Below, piece after piece: positions 35,401 through 47,800 of a DNA stretch of 64,000 nt. Positions within the stretch are counted from its first letter, which is position 1. Each line of letters begins with the position of its first letter. The notes under the pieces were generated by a model. It worked only from the letters and a program-made list of their open reading frames with translations. It ran no database searches and was not told the DNA's origin. A program made the translations under genes and the position numbers. This stretch comes from Oreocharis arfaki (lineage: Eukaryota; Chordata; Aves; Passeriformes; Paramythiidae): contig VZRR01014189.1 of the NCBI GenBank assembly GCA_013398015.1, forward strand, positions 220,794-284,793, written 5' to 3'.

Positions 35401-38400
35401 CTTGAAGCTTAGGAAAACACAGTTAAAACCCCCTGAAAATTCTGGGCTGTGCCTATATGTGTTTTAATAAGATTTATGTAACAGGGGGTGCATTAGCTGC
35501 CAGAAAGTCACAACCATCCTGTCTCTAAATTAGTGTCAGGGGGGCAGATCCTCCTTGTCAGCTGCTGTCACATCCAACTTCCAGAGCCTGAGGGGTCACA
35601 GCTTCAAGTCCCAATATGGTGGCAGCATTTTATATATCAATGCACCAGATGGGGTTATTTTTCTCACAAAGGTTATTGTTCATTCGCTACGAAAATTATT
35701 CAAAAATAAAGTTTAAAAAAATCAGAACTGTGATTCAACCACCTACAAACTCACTCACAAGAGCCCTAAATTATAAGATGGGTCAAGGAGTAAATGTAAG
35801 AGTGAAAAAACTTTTAACACACATCAGGAGGAAGAAAATTCAGTGTAAAAAGCAGAGATTAAGAATAGCAAAAAGCACTTTACTATGCTTAAGAGCAAAC
35901 CCCCCACGTCAATCCAACCTTTGAAAGGGTCACGAACTCAGAGATTTCAGAAATATGCATTTCAAGAGTGTTTCTATAAAAAGAAAACTACCACATTTCT
36001 GCACTGCAAGTGCCATAAATTATTAATATTCAACGCAACTCTCAAGCAAGTAACTCAACCATTGAAAATAAACCACTGATGGTTAAGAATTACAACACAA
36101 ACGAGCACTGAATGGGGCAGACTGAGTAGCCCTGGGAAGATGGCGAGGTTATGGCAGAGGATATCAATCCAAAATTCCATCTCCTCTGTGATGAAGTGTG
36201 GCAGAGTCTCTGCAGTTCCCACAGACAAACCTGGGTGTCCACACTGATGCACCTGGGTTGAAGATCTGCCTCAGTTCATTGGAATGAAGTGTGTTTATAC
36301 ACAGGACTGAATGATTCCCACCATTAATTCCATTCAGAACCTGCCAGCTCAGAGATTGGAGATAATCTGAGAGAACCACTGGGCAGCTCCACCTGGCAGT
36401 GCCTGCCTCACCTCCTTCCTGGAATTCAGTGGGAATTAAACCCAGCCCTATTTCCAACATTTTATCTGGAAAACACTCTGTGTGCCTGTACTGTGGGGCT
36501 TCTTGGAAACAAAAGGCACCACAAAACCCTCCAAAGAAGAAGGCAGAGGGAAAGAAGGACAAATTGGGATGTGCTAAATAAACCACATCCCCTAAAGGAC
36601 CACATCCTGCAGCTGTCCTTTCCAGCTGTGCCCTGATATTTTAAAGATGGTTGGGATGCCCATGGATTTGCAATTCACCAACACCAGTGGCAGGTCCCCT
36701 TTAGCAGCCCAAATGTTTTGCACGTAATCAAGGCTGGCTGGGAAAGAATCAGCAGGAACTAATTAACAACGAAAACAGGATACAGAGCAGGGATATTGAG
36801 GAATTCAGCTGAAGGAGTTCAACACCTACAGAGTAATTCCTTCGAAAAAGATTCAGACAAAGGCTCAAACCAAACAGTCAATCACTGATTATTTTTCCTG
36901 CTGCTCCTAAACTTCCTGGACATTTAATTCACCTCCTTTCCCAAAGCTACAGGCAGTGATGTTATGCCTGGAAGCTCTGAGAACTGTATATTCTACCAAA
37001 GGTTTTGTCAATAAATATTTTAGAAGCAATGACATTCTAGGAGAATTTTTTCCCATTTTGTAATACGTCCGTGAACTGGCAATTGCTTATTTCCTTTTCA
37101 GTTAAGCAAACACAAAAGGCACCTGAAATGCCATTTTGGCTTAGTCCATACGGTATTCTTTATGTAAAAACCAAAAAAAGCAGCTTGCTTTCAGGACAAT
37201 TGTCGTTTTTATTTAAAGAAACTTTCAGAAAGCTTGGAAATGCTGACAATCCTCAACCACAACCACAGCACTGTAATGGTTTTATACATAACAAAGTTAT
37301 AGTAAATATTCTTCTTGTTGTCCAGAAACCTACTTAACTGAGGGAAGGAAATGTTTTATTTATAAACACAATAGAAATGACATTTGCCAAGTACACTCAC
37401 ACCAAAAAGAGCCTATAGAGAAAACCTATAAAATATGTTACAGTTTTGCCATGTTCGCCTCGCAGACAAGACATTTTCAAATAAAACTCTGAGCTAAAAG
37501 GATCCTTGTTTGTATAATCACTTTACAGTGCCTTGGTTCCACAATGACTGGTGATAAACGTTTTTGTCCCTAAAAGGATTATAGACCAACTGAATCATAA
37601 AGAAATAAGCACATGTTATTTCTCAAATTATGTGTACTACTGCAGAAAGTTTAAGCCATATTTAAGAGCCTTGCTGCAAAGCGGCCTAGAATAAAGCAAA
37701 TATTAAATTTTGTCACTTGGATGATTTTTAAATTAATTCCCTCTCATGGTACAATTACTTTTAGAAGCCACATCACCATCTCTGAAACGCCTCATTACTT
37801 AGTGAAACCACCTTCTGTTAATGACAGTACCTTGGACAAATTTCCCCCTCCCACGTTGACAGGAAGCTCTCTGAAAAGTTAAGCCACAATTAAGCATCAC
37901 TTGGGAACTATTCTGATCCTTTCTAACTAAATTTTATCAAACTTCTCCTTTTCAATGAGTTTTACAGGGTTTGACAGGAGAATATGGAGGTATTTGGATT
38001 TAGAAAGAACAAAGCCATGGAGGGATAATGTCAGCATGGAAGTTTGCTGGTTCTGGAAGCTGTGAAAATTCACTGATGGTCTGATTTCCTCTGTCAAAAG
38101 GGGTAAGGCCTCTACTGAATGTAGGAGGGGAAGAAACATCCTTTTGTTGTGTACCAGGCTCTGTCACCTGAGCCACACTGACAGGACACTCTGTATCCAC
38201 AGGTAGCAACAACCCCACCAGGAAACACAGGCAGGAGTTGAGATGTTCCAAGAAACCTCCTATTTGTCCTACTCTGACTCTGCCTCCAAATTCAACCCCA
38301 TTTAGCAACCCCAAACAGGCAGTGACAGAAGCATTGTACCCTGTTCTGGTTTCATTGAGTGTTTTCTGGAATTTCAGGCTCAGGGTGGGTCAGTGGGGGG

Positions 38401-39012
38401 TGTGGGTGTGCACATCTGGGTGTGCACAACCACAGATTATTCACAAATCCCAGAGAAACACTTCCAAGGAAATGAACTGCTACCCTCTCCCTTCTTCCCT
38501 TCTCTGCCTCCTCCCCAGCTTGATAACCTTAAGCTTATAGAATGTGAGAACTTTTTTTTTTTTATATTTTAAAACTCACTGGGAGCAATATTTGGGATTG
38601 AATCCCAGTTGCCTTTGTTTATTCAATACTTGGAAATACAGGAAACAACTCCTCAGCTGATGAAGGTTTAGTGTATCTCTTGTGCTCTGAAGATGATGGG
38701 TAACTTCCTGAACAGCTCCTCATCCTGCTGGGCCGCTTTCGACATGAAAAACCGACAATACAGTGATTTTCTAACTAATATTCCCCAGGTTTTAAAGCTG
38801 TTACTACGGATTTCCTTTTTTCTACTTATTTTTATGAACACAGCTTCATAGAGTTTCTTGATTCAAAGCCACGCTGTATGAAATCCTCCCACTTCTGGAA
38901 GGAAATTTTCCATCAGTGTCTTCAACGCACAAAGATCTGACCAAGGCACACAAAGTCACAGTGTGTATCACACATTTATAAAACATGAAAAACTCCAGAA
39001 TGAGCTGTTTAC
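29427..39012 (-). other. PRKCA: PRKCA intron 5
   Basis: A 9.6-kb AT-rich intron. I recognised no transposon 3' end, RNA gene or alternative exon. A 14-bp tandem duplication lies at 38403-38430. Confidence 0.9.
38403..38430. repeat. 14-bp tandem duplication
   Basis: TGGGTGTGCACATC is followed directly by TGGGTGTGCACAAC, one mismatch, in intron 5. Confidence 0.9.
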
Positions 39013-39141
39013 CTGTTACTTCCAGTTTGTCACCAGTGACTTCAGCTTTCAGATAAATCCTTCCTCTCTTCTCTGTGTGGTCCATGCCACAGAGGCTTGG
39101 GACATTTATCACACATTGCTTGTGCACGTTCATATCACAGG
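39013..39141 (-). CDS. PRKCA: PRKCA exon 5: C1B end and start of C2
   Basis: This 129-nt exon completes the split Thr codon and encodes CDMNVHKQCVINVPSLCG, supplying the remaining C1B zinc ligands (C, H, C and the final C seven residues on). It continues through DHTEKRGRIYLKAEV into the first beta strand of C2. It enters and leaves in phase 1, so it is symmetric. The acceptor is TGTCCACAG and the donor GTAAAC, which lacks the usual G at +5 and is somewhat weak. Against recalled human PRKCA the changes cluster at the C1B-C2 linker and first C2 strand: Met for Thr after the last zinc Cys, and TGDKLEV where human has ADEKLHV. The zinc ligands are intact. Confidence 0.97.
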
Positions 39142-39861
39142 CTGTGGACATAAAAATGGTTCAGACACCCACGAGAAGCTAAAAATTAAGTGAAAATTAA
39201 TTTAAAGTGAAAATTAAAACTAAATGCTTAATTACTGGCAAGACTTTCAGATTACAGCTGCTGGTTTTCAACCAAACACCACCACTGGTTTCCATCCTGC
39301 AATGCTTTCTGCAGAGAGTTAATACAACAGAAAATAAAATGATCTATTTCAGGAAGCTAAACACATCATTAATGAAGTGCAAGGGGAAAAAAAGCGAAAA
39401 TGGAATAAAGACTTGCTGGGAATATGACTAAGAAAGCAGAGCATTCACGTCAGCAATGAAGGGAGTTAGGTTTAAACTGATTATTAGATTTTGCTAGTGG
39501 GAGACTTCCAAGACAAATTAAATACAAGGAAAATACTAGACCTTGACTACAAACTGAACTGAATTTTCAGTCTCTGAGAGTATATTCACCCAGACAGTCC
39601 AAAAAGAGGCTTTTTCAAAACTGCCATGACAAAGGCTCTCCAGCCCCATCAAGCTGAACACACCCTGTTCTCAGCAGAAGAGGTGATTTTCGTTAGTACA
39701 TCATTATGGTACTGAAATATCCACTTGAAATACACCAGGGCTATAAATAGCTGACATTTGAAATGGTGTTTTCCACAGAAATGAAGTAAGAAGCTGTTAT
39801 CCAGGGCTTCCACTGACTTTCCAGAACACCCCTTTGGTAGCCTAAGGAAAACTTCACTTAC
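39142..39861 (-). other. PRKCA: PRKCA intron 4
   Basis: A 720-bp intron splitting the C1B zinc finger between exons 4 and 5. Nothing else was recognised in it. Confidence 0.9.
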
Positions 39862-39973
39862 TGTCACATTTCATCCCCTGGTGCAGGAGCCCGTAGAGCA
39901 GCGACCCACAATGGTCACAAAAGGTGGGGCTCCCGTAGGTGTGGATCTTGAACTTGTGCTTGCTTCTGGGATC
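39862..39973 (-). CDS. PRKCA: PRKCA exon 4: C1B domain, N-terminal part
   Basis: This 112-nt exon starts in phase 0 with DPRSKHKFKIHTYGSP and ends after the first base of a Thr codon, covering human residues 97-134. It holds the first part of the second C1 zinc finger: the His of SKHKF, 12 residues later the pair CDHC, then 13 residues and the next Cys in MKCD. These are zinc ligands of the HX12CX2CX13CX2C pattern. C1B binds diacylglycerol or phorbol ester. The acceptor is CCCTGCAG behind a pyrimidine tract, and the donor GTAAGT is ideal. The only difference from human that I can recall is Leu for Ile in YGLLHQG. The preceding C1A-linker exon (exon 3) was not found in the 24 kb to the right, so intron 3 is long. 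Confidence 0.97.
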
Positions 39974-42900
39974 CTGCAGGGAAAACAGACACAGATTCTC
40001 ATGTCATAAAAGATAAGACTGACATGCCCTTAATTTACTACTTCAAATACCAAAAGCTTTCCAGCTCTGAAAATTACGCTGTAGAAAAATACATTTCAGT
40101 GTGTAGCTTGTTCACAGCCTTACAGTGGTACCTGCATTGGCACAGGCACGTTGGCCTCAGTTCCTAATTCTCCTTTTTATGGCGCTGTAAGAAAAAATGT
40201 GTCAGCTCAGGCTTGTTCCCATGATTTATGCACACTAAAACTTCATTTACTGACTGCTCACATACATAAAGTTTAATAGCAGTGCTCAGTCTGTGGCTGA
40301 AGAGTCACAGACTGATCACAGAGTGTTGCTGTCACCGTCCTGAAATGTGACACAGAATACAGCAGGAAAACTGGGAAGGAACTGTTCATGGGCTAATCTG
40401 GAATACAGTCCAATGACTGTAAAATCAGGATTTTACAGACGGGATCATCTTGAAATGCTTCGACTTGACAATCTCTATTGTTGTAAATGAAAGGAAATGA
40501 ATTCTAACTTGGCACATTGTAAATATTTTACAGAGACTGCTGTTCCCATGTGATTTTTGAGCAGAGAAACTTAAGAGTGTGGACATGTTAAGGGCACCAG
40601 CAGCTTGGAAATGTTTCCTAATTTAGGACCAGTGAAAGGGAATATACCCAAACCACTTAAATGAATAACACACCCAAAGGCATCTGCTGTTTCTCTAGGA
40701 GTAAGGGTCCCCTCTGGAAAACCAGGAACAATTATTTCCGAGGAAGAAACCACATCTTCCATATGTTCCCCCATGTCAGGCTCGTTCCAAAGCTCCACGT
40801 ACACCAGGCTGGAGATGTGCAAAGCCAAAATAAACGAGGTGATGGCCCTGTCCTGGGCACACCCCCTTTATCTTGAAATCCTTTATGACTCCTTCCTGCT
40901 CCAGCTCCATTTCAGTCTGACCTATCCCTGCACAGTCTTGGTCAGAAATTTGGAAAAGCAGTAACTCTTCATTAAAAACCACACTGGGGTTTGAAATCAA
41001 TCCTTGCTAACACTCTTTTCAGAAAGACCATGGGAATCATCAATTGCCAGGTCTAAAACATCCTCAGTGAAAACACAACTGCAAAACAAGACACTAAAAT
41101 GTTTTCCTCCTGTCTACATTTTATATTACACCTTTATATTAGATAAGAACTGTTAAATTGTCTTATAAAAATACTGATTTTTAAAATTTACCTGCCAATC
41201 AAAGCTTTCCAAAAAATCAAAAGAAAAACCCAGATTGTTACCCAGAAAGGAAAATCTGCTGACTCTTTCCTCAAAAAGAAAAGATCTCTCTAGTATAAGT
41301 GCTTCCTCAAGAAATTTGGGAGCTTTGATTAGTAATCAGCACAAAAATACGATTACGAGAAGGCAAATTTTGCCTTCAAATTTTACTATTTTGTCATATT
41401 ACCCTTTGTGAAGGTTTTTAGTATTTTGGTAGCATTCTTCACGTGAATTCATTTTGGCACTGATTCTAAGTTTTACAGTGAATCTATAACCACTACTTTT
41501 CACTGTATAGAAAGAAATTATAGAGCACCCACGATAACAAGTAAAGACTTTACATTAAAAATTCAAACTGAAATTATTTCAATAATTCTGCTCGTTGGTA
41601 CAGCCTGAGATATGAAATGCAAACTGCTACCAACTGTATTTATTTTGTAAACACAGTGAACCTAAAAGGAGTGACAGCCAGGGCTCCAGAGAACATCTGT
41701 TTCATTATTTAGTAAAGATCCAGCATCGGGCCTTGTGGCTCAGGGTCATGGGAACGTGGCTGTGCAGAAGGGTTCTCTGGTGGCTCGGTGACTATGTGCC
41801 TTCCAAACAATTTAAACCACAGTTGGGAAGCTAATTCTTCCCTAAATCGTTTTGTTTAGATGACAGAAGGGGACTTGTTGCCTTCCAAACATCTACACTT
41901 AAGCATTACTCTGGTAATACATCTGTGGCTGAGAAGGACAAAAGCCACAGCTCCTAAGGACACTGAATAAACAGAGTTTTAAAGTTTTGTTTAACATCTG
42001 ACACAAGGGGTATTTATGAGCATAAAGTAACGGTATAGAGGGAAAGGAACTATTTTATTATATGTAAGGAAATTATTGTGGTCAGTCTACTAAATACATT
42101 GAACCTGTATATTATACTGAAATTATGTAACACTGCCAAATAATTTCATCCCAAACAATGGAATGTGCATGGAATTAAGTTAAGCAGGGGTGTGTGTGAT
42201 TTAAAAACGTTGTGACACGTAAGGACAACAATTCTGCATGCACTGAAAAGCAACAAGTGAGGGCTCCTGTCTGACTACAAAGCTCTGTGTGACTACAAAA
42301 TCCCAGGAAAAACATTCTTAGAAAAGAGCAGAAACCAGCCACATGAATAAATAAATAAATCAAGTTGGATCAAACTTTGGAGTTGGCCCTGCATGACTCA
42401 ATGTGCATAACTTGAATCATGGTTTGCGTTCTATACTGAATCTCAGTTTTCTGTCCTTCTGTGAAAATTCCTCCTGTGGGGTGTTCCAAATGAAAAATTT
42501 AATGTGAATTAGATTTTGTAAGGAGAAGTAAATATGTTCTGACTAATATTAGCTGTTATTCTATAGGCACACACTAAGTCATTCTTCATAAGAAGAGGAC
42601 AATGGAAAACAGTACCCAAACTACTTCTGAACTGGAAACTTTGTAGGAAATCTCTCTTCCAAGATCCTTTTAATAGAATGTCCTAGAAACCATTTGAAAC
42701 ATAAGAGAGTACACTCTTCATCAGTATTTTATCCAATTTTCTGCTTCTATCCTATGCTTTGTGTTTTGTTTTGGTTTTTTTTGTTAAATTGAAGCGTGGA
42801 AGGTATTGTTATTTAGGAAACAGGTCTGAGAACATCCAGAGAAAGCCAAGGGACCACTACCCGCCCATCACAGGTGACAGAACCTTTTCATTTCATTCCT

Positions 42901-44550
42901 ATATTCACAAGGATTTCTAATGCACTTCGAACTACCCTTGAACCTATGGCTTGCACCTTAATTACAAGCAATCATATTAATAATAATTACTGCATTGCCA
43001 GCTCTAACCACTTAGATTAACAGCAATTATTTTATCAGTTGTTAATGCAGGTTCATACTTCCCAGTGTTAAAGATGCATTAATGAGCTTGTGTGCATCAT
43101 AGAGGAAATCACGCCGTCTTTAGCATTTTTTTGGCTGAAGGCAAACCATGGAGCTAAAGGAAAGCTCCTCTAAATTTTCTACAAATATCCCCCTTTCATC
43201 AATGTAAACTTTCAATAATTCCCAAAGCAGAGCTGGCAGCCCCATTTCGTAGTAAACACAGGGAGCCAAGCCAGGATCTGACAGATGAACTGCCAAATAA
43301 TGGCTGCTATTTGCAAGAGAATTGAACTTTGCATTAAACTTGGCAGAGATTAATCGTGAATCTAAAGGGAAAACCGACTTCTCTTTCCAAAATCAGTCAA
43401 AGTTATGAGGGGAGAAAGTGGCAATGGGAAAGCAATGGGGAATGAATGATGTGCTCTATTAAAATTTGTGTTATTTTCATGCTAAAAAGTGAATTCTCTG
43501 CTATGTTAGGGCAGTCCTCCATTTTTGTAAATACAACTTAATGCAATACAGTGTAATTAAATGGGATAAAAACTTCTGGGCAATTGGTGTCACAGACATT
43601 TAGATATTTTTCTTTGAAAAACCTTTGAATTGGCATAAATTTAGCTCTGCATTTGCATGCTTTCTAATAGATTGGGGTTTCAGAGCCTGGGTGCAGCAAA
43701 CCTATAAAGATGAACAGCAACCAGGCAGCGACACCCCACACGACTCCGCAAAAATCAGAATATTATTCATCAGTCTCAAAGCTGAGACATGATTACAGAG
43801 AGGAGCAGCCACAGAGACACAGCCACCAGGAGAAGGTTGAAAAAACCCTGAAAACGGAGCAGAAACATTGAAAATAAAAAATGAGTTTGCAGAAGTCTCT
43901 TGCCCAGGCAGCTCCGGATGTGCTGACAGGGGTTCAGGCAGGAATCCTGCCGCACTCCAGCAGAGGGAAGCAGAAGAACACGGAGGCATCTCCCCAAACC
44001 CCACACGTTTTTCCATCTATCCACTGCCACTGAGCTGTGTCCTGCCCCCTGCCACCATCCCAGCCTTCTTCCTTTGTCTAGCACAAATGAACCCATTTCC
44101 TTTATTGAACAGCGATGGAAAGCACCCCCCTGTGAGGAATCATTCCATAATTTCTGTGGCTCTTAGGCGGGGGAGTGCAATAATTGAAAGTGCATGGTTA
44201 ACCAGCAGCACATGTCAAACTGTGCCTTAACACATCACAAAACATCTTATGAGCATTATAGCTCAGAATTCTTTCTAAAAGCTCCCTTTTGATCAGAATT
44301 TTATTCCCCCTGATAGCAACACTGAACCTGCTATAATTTTGCAGGCATTAAATCACCACAGTGCCTTTAATTTTAAAATATCCAAACTCCACTTTGTGTG
44401 ATGTTGCACCAGAGGAGGTTTTACACGCCAAGCACATCAGATTATTACTTGTGAGGTCTTTTCATGGGATGCAACTTGACACTGTCAACAACTGTGTCAC
44501 CAGAACCAAGGATCCACCGTGCCCTGGGCTGATCCCCCAGCGTGGGCAGC

Positions 44551-44821
44551 NNNNNNNNNNNNNNNNNNNNNNNNNNNNNNNNNNNNNNNNNNNNNNNNNN
44601 NNNNNNNNNNNNNNNNNNNNNNNNNNNNNNNNNNNNNNNNNNNNNNNNNNNNNNNNNNNNNNNNNNNNNNNNNNNNNNNNNNNNNNNNNNNNNNNNNNNN
44701 NNNNNNNNNNNNNNNNNNNNNNNNNNNNNNNNNNNNNNNNNNNNNNNNNNNNNNNNNNNNNNNNNNNNNNNNNNNNNNNNNNNNNNNNNNNNNNNNNNNN
44801 NNNNNNNNNNNNNNNNNNNNN
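44551..44821. other. Assembly gap (271 N) in intron 3
   Basis: 271 N. The left flank is GC-richer than the surrounding intron (GGGCTGATCCCCCAGCGTGG). Open frames drawn through it are artefacts. Nothing can be said of its content. Confidence 0.98.
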
Positions 44822-47800
44822 CCTTCTGTGGTTCTGTGACCTGTCAGTGCCAGAGCCTGTGCTGGTGATTAAGGTGTGAGGAAAAAGGACCATTTTCAGT
44901 CATTAATGCCAACACATGAACATTAATAAGGTGTTAGGCAGGAGATAAGATTAGCTTTTTAAATTTTTAAACCGCTTAGGGTTGGTGAAAGGATTTTTTT
45001 TCCATACCTGAACTGCTATTTTCATGATCATTAAGAAGCAGAAAATGCAAAAGTGCAAATGCAAAAACATTTTTGGAGGAATGGAGAATTATATTTTCCA
45101 TTACAAAAAAACCTTAAAGGAGTTCTGCAGACGAGCTGTGAGGTCCTCAGGTTGTATCAGAGCCTAATACAACAAGGAATAGTTTTGTGTAAAGAAATGC
45201 AAATGTACCCAATTTTCCGTTTTTTATTTCCCTAACAGAACCACAAGATTATCCTTCATCCCCAGTCAAACTTACAAATACATGTAGCTACTAATTTAAC
45301 AGGTGTACAGGAAAAAAAAAAAAAGGCTTAAAATTTTCAAACTACTTACCTTAGACAAAAGAAAAAAGTAATTCCTGAACGTCAGCAGCACAAATTGTGG
45401 TGCTGTTTGTGTTCCTGCTGAAAACAGGGCTGACAATATATTCCATATATGCAAAACAACTTACAAATTGTTACAAGAGATACGAGGTCCCTGCTCCCCC
45501 TCACCAATGGAAAAGCCCAGAAGGACTGGCAGGTGTTTTCCTCATTTGATACACAGCCTTCAGCCATTCCCTACTGTGACAGAACCACTGAATGCTCCAT
45601 CTTTCTTCGTCCCCCTTCCCAATGTCTTCAGGAGTATGGATCTGCTGCAACAGATCAATGAAACCACTGCAATTTGTACTGCATATATTTCCCTTAAAAC
45701 AGCTCTAACTTCCCCACGCGAATACCAAGTTAATAAAACATATTTGAGAATGTATTTGAGCGTGGTTTTCTCTGTACAGAGCCAAATCCCACATTCAGCC
45801 CACGCTGTCCTCAGGCAAATTTCCCTCTCAGTTCTGAAGGTCTTCAGACTCAGCTTTTCTAAACACCTTCCAAGCAGTGACTACAATATCCAGGATCCCC
45901 ACTCAGATCCCAGCACTGTTTGAGACACTTTCTTCTGTTTGCTATTTATTTTCGCACTGAGAAAACAAAAATATTGATTGGTGATTTGCTCTGCATCTGA
46001 ATTTAAGAAAACAGCTTCAGCTCTGAAGCTGCAAGAGCCAAGGAGCCAGATGCTTCTGCTGGAAATAACTTCCATGGCTTGAAATGTGGCTCCTGTCACC
46101 AGAGCTCAGGAGCAAGGAAGAGGAAAAAGTCCTTGTTTAACTGGTCACCAGCTTTGCTCTTCCCTGGCTGAGTGAGACTGGGAGCAAAGAGAATCTGAGG
46201 CTCTTGGGAATGATTAGGATCATATCATTTTTTAATATAAAATGTACAAATGCTTATAGCTCATTTGATATTTCCCCTCTCAGAGCTGCAGTGCAGGAAA
46301 GTTTTATTGCTTTTAGAAAAGTGCAATGAAAGATCAGACTTCTACTGCCTCAAAATCAAAGATATTCCAGAAGGGCTGAGGCTGGCTGGGATCTCTGAGA
46401 CTCCTGAGCCCAAATTGGGCTCAAAGTGGGGCCAATCAGCTGGGTTTGGTTCAGAGAGTTACTCCTCCCCAGCTGCAAGACACTTCAGAGCTCCAAATCT
46501 ACCTGCCAAGCACCCAAAAAAATCTTTTCCAGGTTGACACACCAAGAGCTCCTCGCTGCAGTGGAGGAGGGCAGGAATGGCACGAGTGTGCTTTCCTACT
46601 TGGTGAGAAATTACACCCAGACTCTTTCCAGGAATCTACCTCCAGGCAGAATGTGAAGTTCGGAGTGACTCAAAGGAATAACTTGGAGAAAGCATTCATT
46701 CATTCACTCCACTGACATCTGCAGGATGGGAAACCCGAACACACTGGTAGGTGTTCAGAGCATAAATAGAGCTGTATTCAGCTCTACAGTAACACTGGCA
46801 GGTACTGGTGGGACAGGGAAATAAAGGCTGAGCAAAAATAGCAAAAATCCAGGTGATGTAACCTGTGCAGAGCCTGCTGGGCCTCTGCCAGACCTGCACC
46901 AGCACCTGAGAGCAGCTGCAGTACAGCAAGTTCAAAATCCAGCCCATTCCTCACTGGCTTCAAGGGCTGGGATGACATTCAGAAATGAAGACTGATTCTC
47001 AAGTGCTGTAGAAGAAAAGTCTTTCATGATGCTAAATGACACCCCATCCCAAAATGACAACAAAAATCTCTTTTCCCTCTGTGTTACAAGGACCACTTTT
47101 ATTCTTTACTACTCTAAAGAGAATTATGAAAGTACACAAACAGAAAAAAACTGTCTTTAAAGAAAATTGAAATTTTTCAATCTACTGTTTCTTCCCTATA
47201 ATTGTATAGAAGAGCACAATGTGAACACAGTTCAAAATGATTCAAAGGCAGATTTTTCAGTCCCCTCCTGGAATTCACATTAAATTATTATTTTTAATTA
47301 AAAGAAACAGGTGGTCATTGAATCAACTGATTTTGATTGCTGCCTTTTGTTCATGTTCTTGTTGTATAGAATAGAACTGATTGAGTTGGCAAAGGGAGAA
47401 AGAAGATCTGCATGACTGTACTCCCAGGGATTTGTAATTTCCTAATTACTAGAAAGACACATAAATCCGGAAGGGACTCGGTGTTTACCGGCTATTTTTT
47501 CTTCATTCTTTTTTAATGAAGAAACTGCAGTATAATTACAGAAAGTGCACAAACAAAAGATCCTGTTAGAAAATGATTCATGGCTAGGAGAAGGGGGAGA
47601 CTCAGCTACAACTCGCCATCATGTTACTGTGTATAAATCATTTCAACAAGGATGAAATCCAGGGATGTGGATTCAAAAGGAGCACTAGAAAGCCAGAGAC
47701 AGCTGTATATGTCTTCCTTAAACCCCCTAACTTATTAGCTATATAGTTTTGTAATTTGTTAATTAATTTGTTGAACTGGTACACTTTTCAACACAGAGCA

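Noticed and set aside
44361..44893. Open frames on both strands of 100-170 codons
   Set aside because: Mostly composed of the 271-base N gap. Artefacts.
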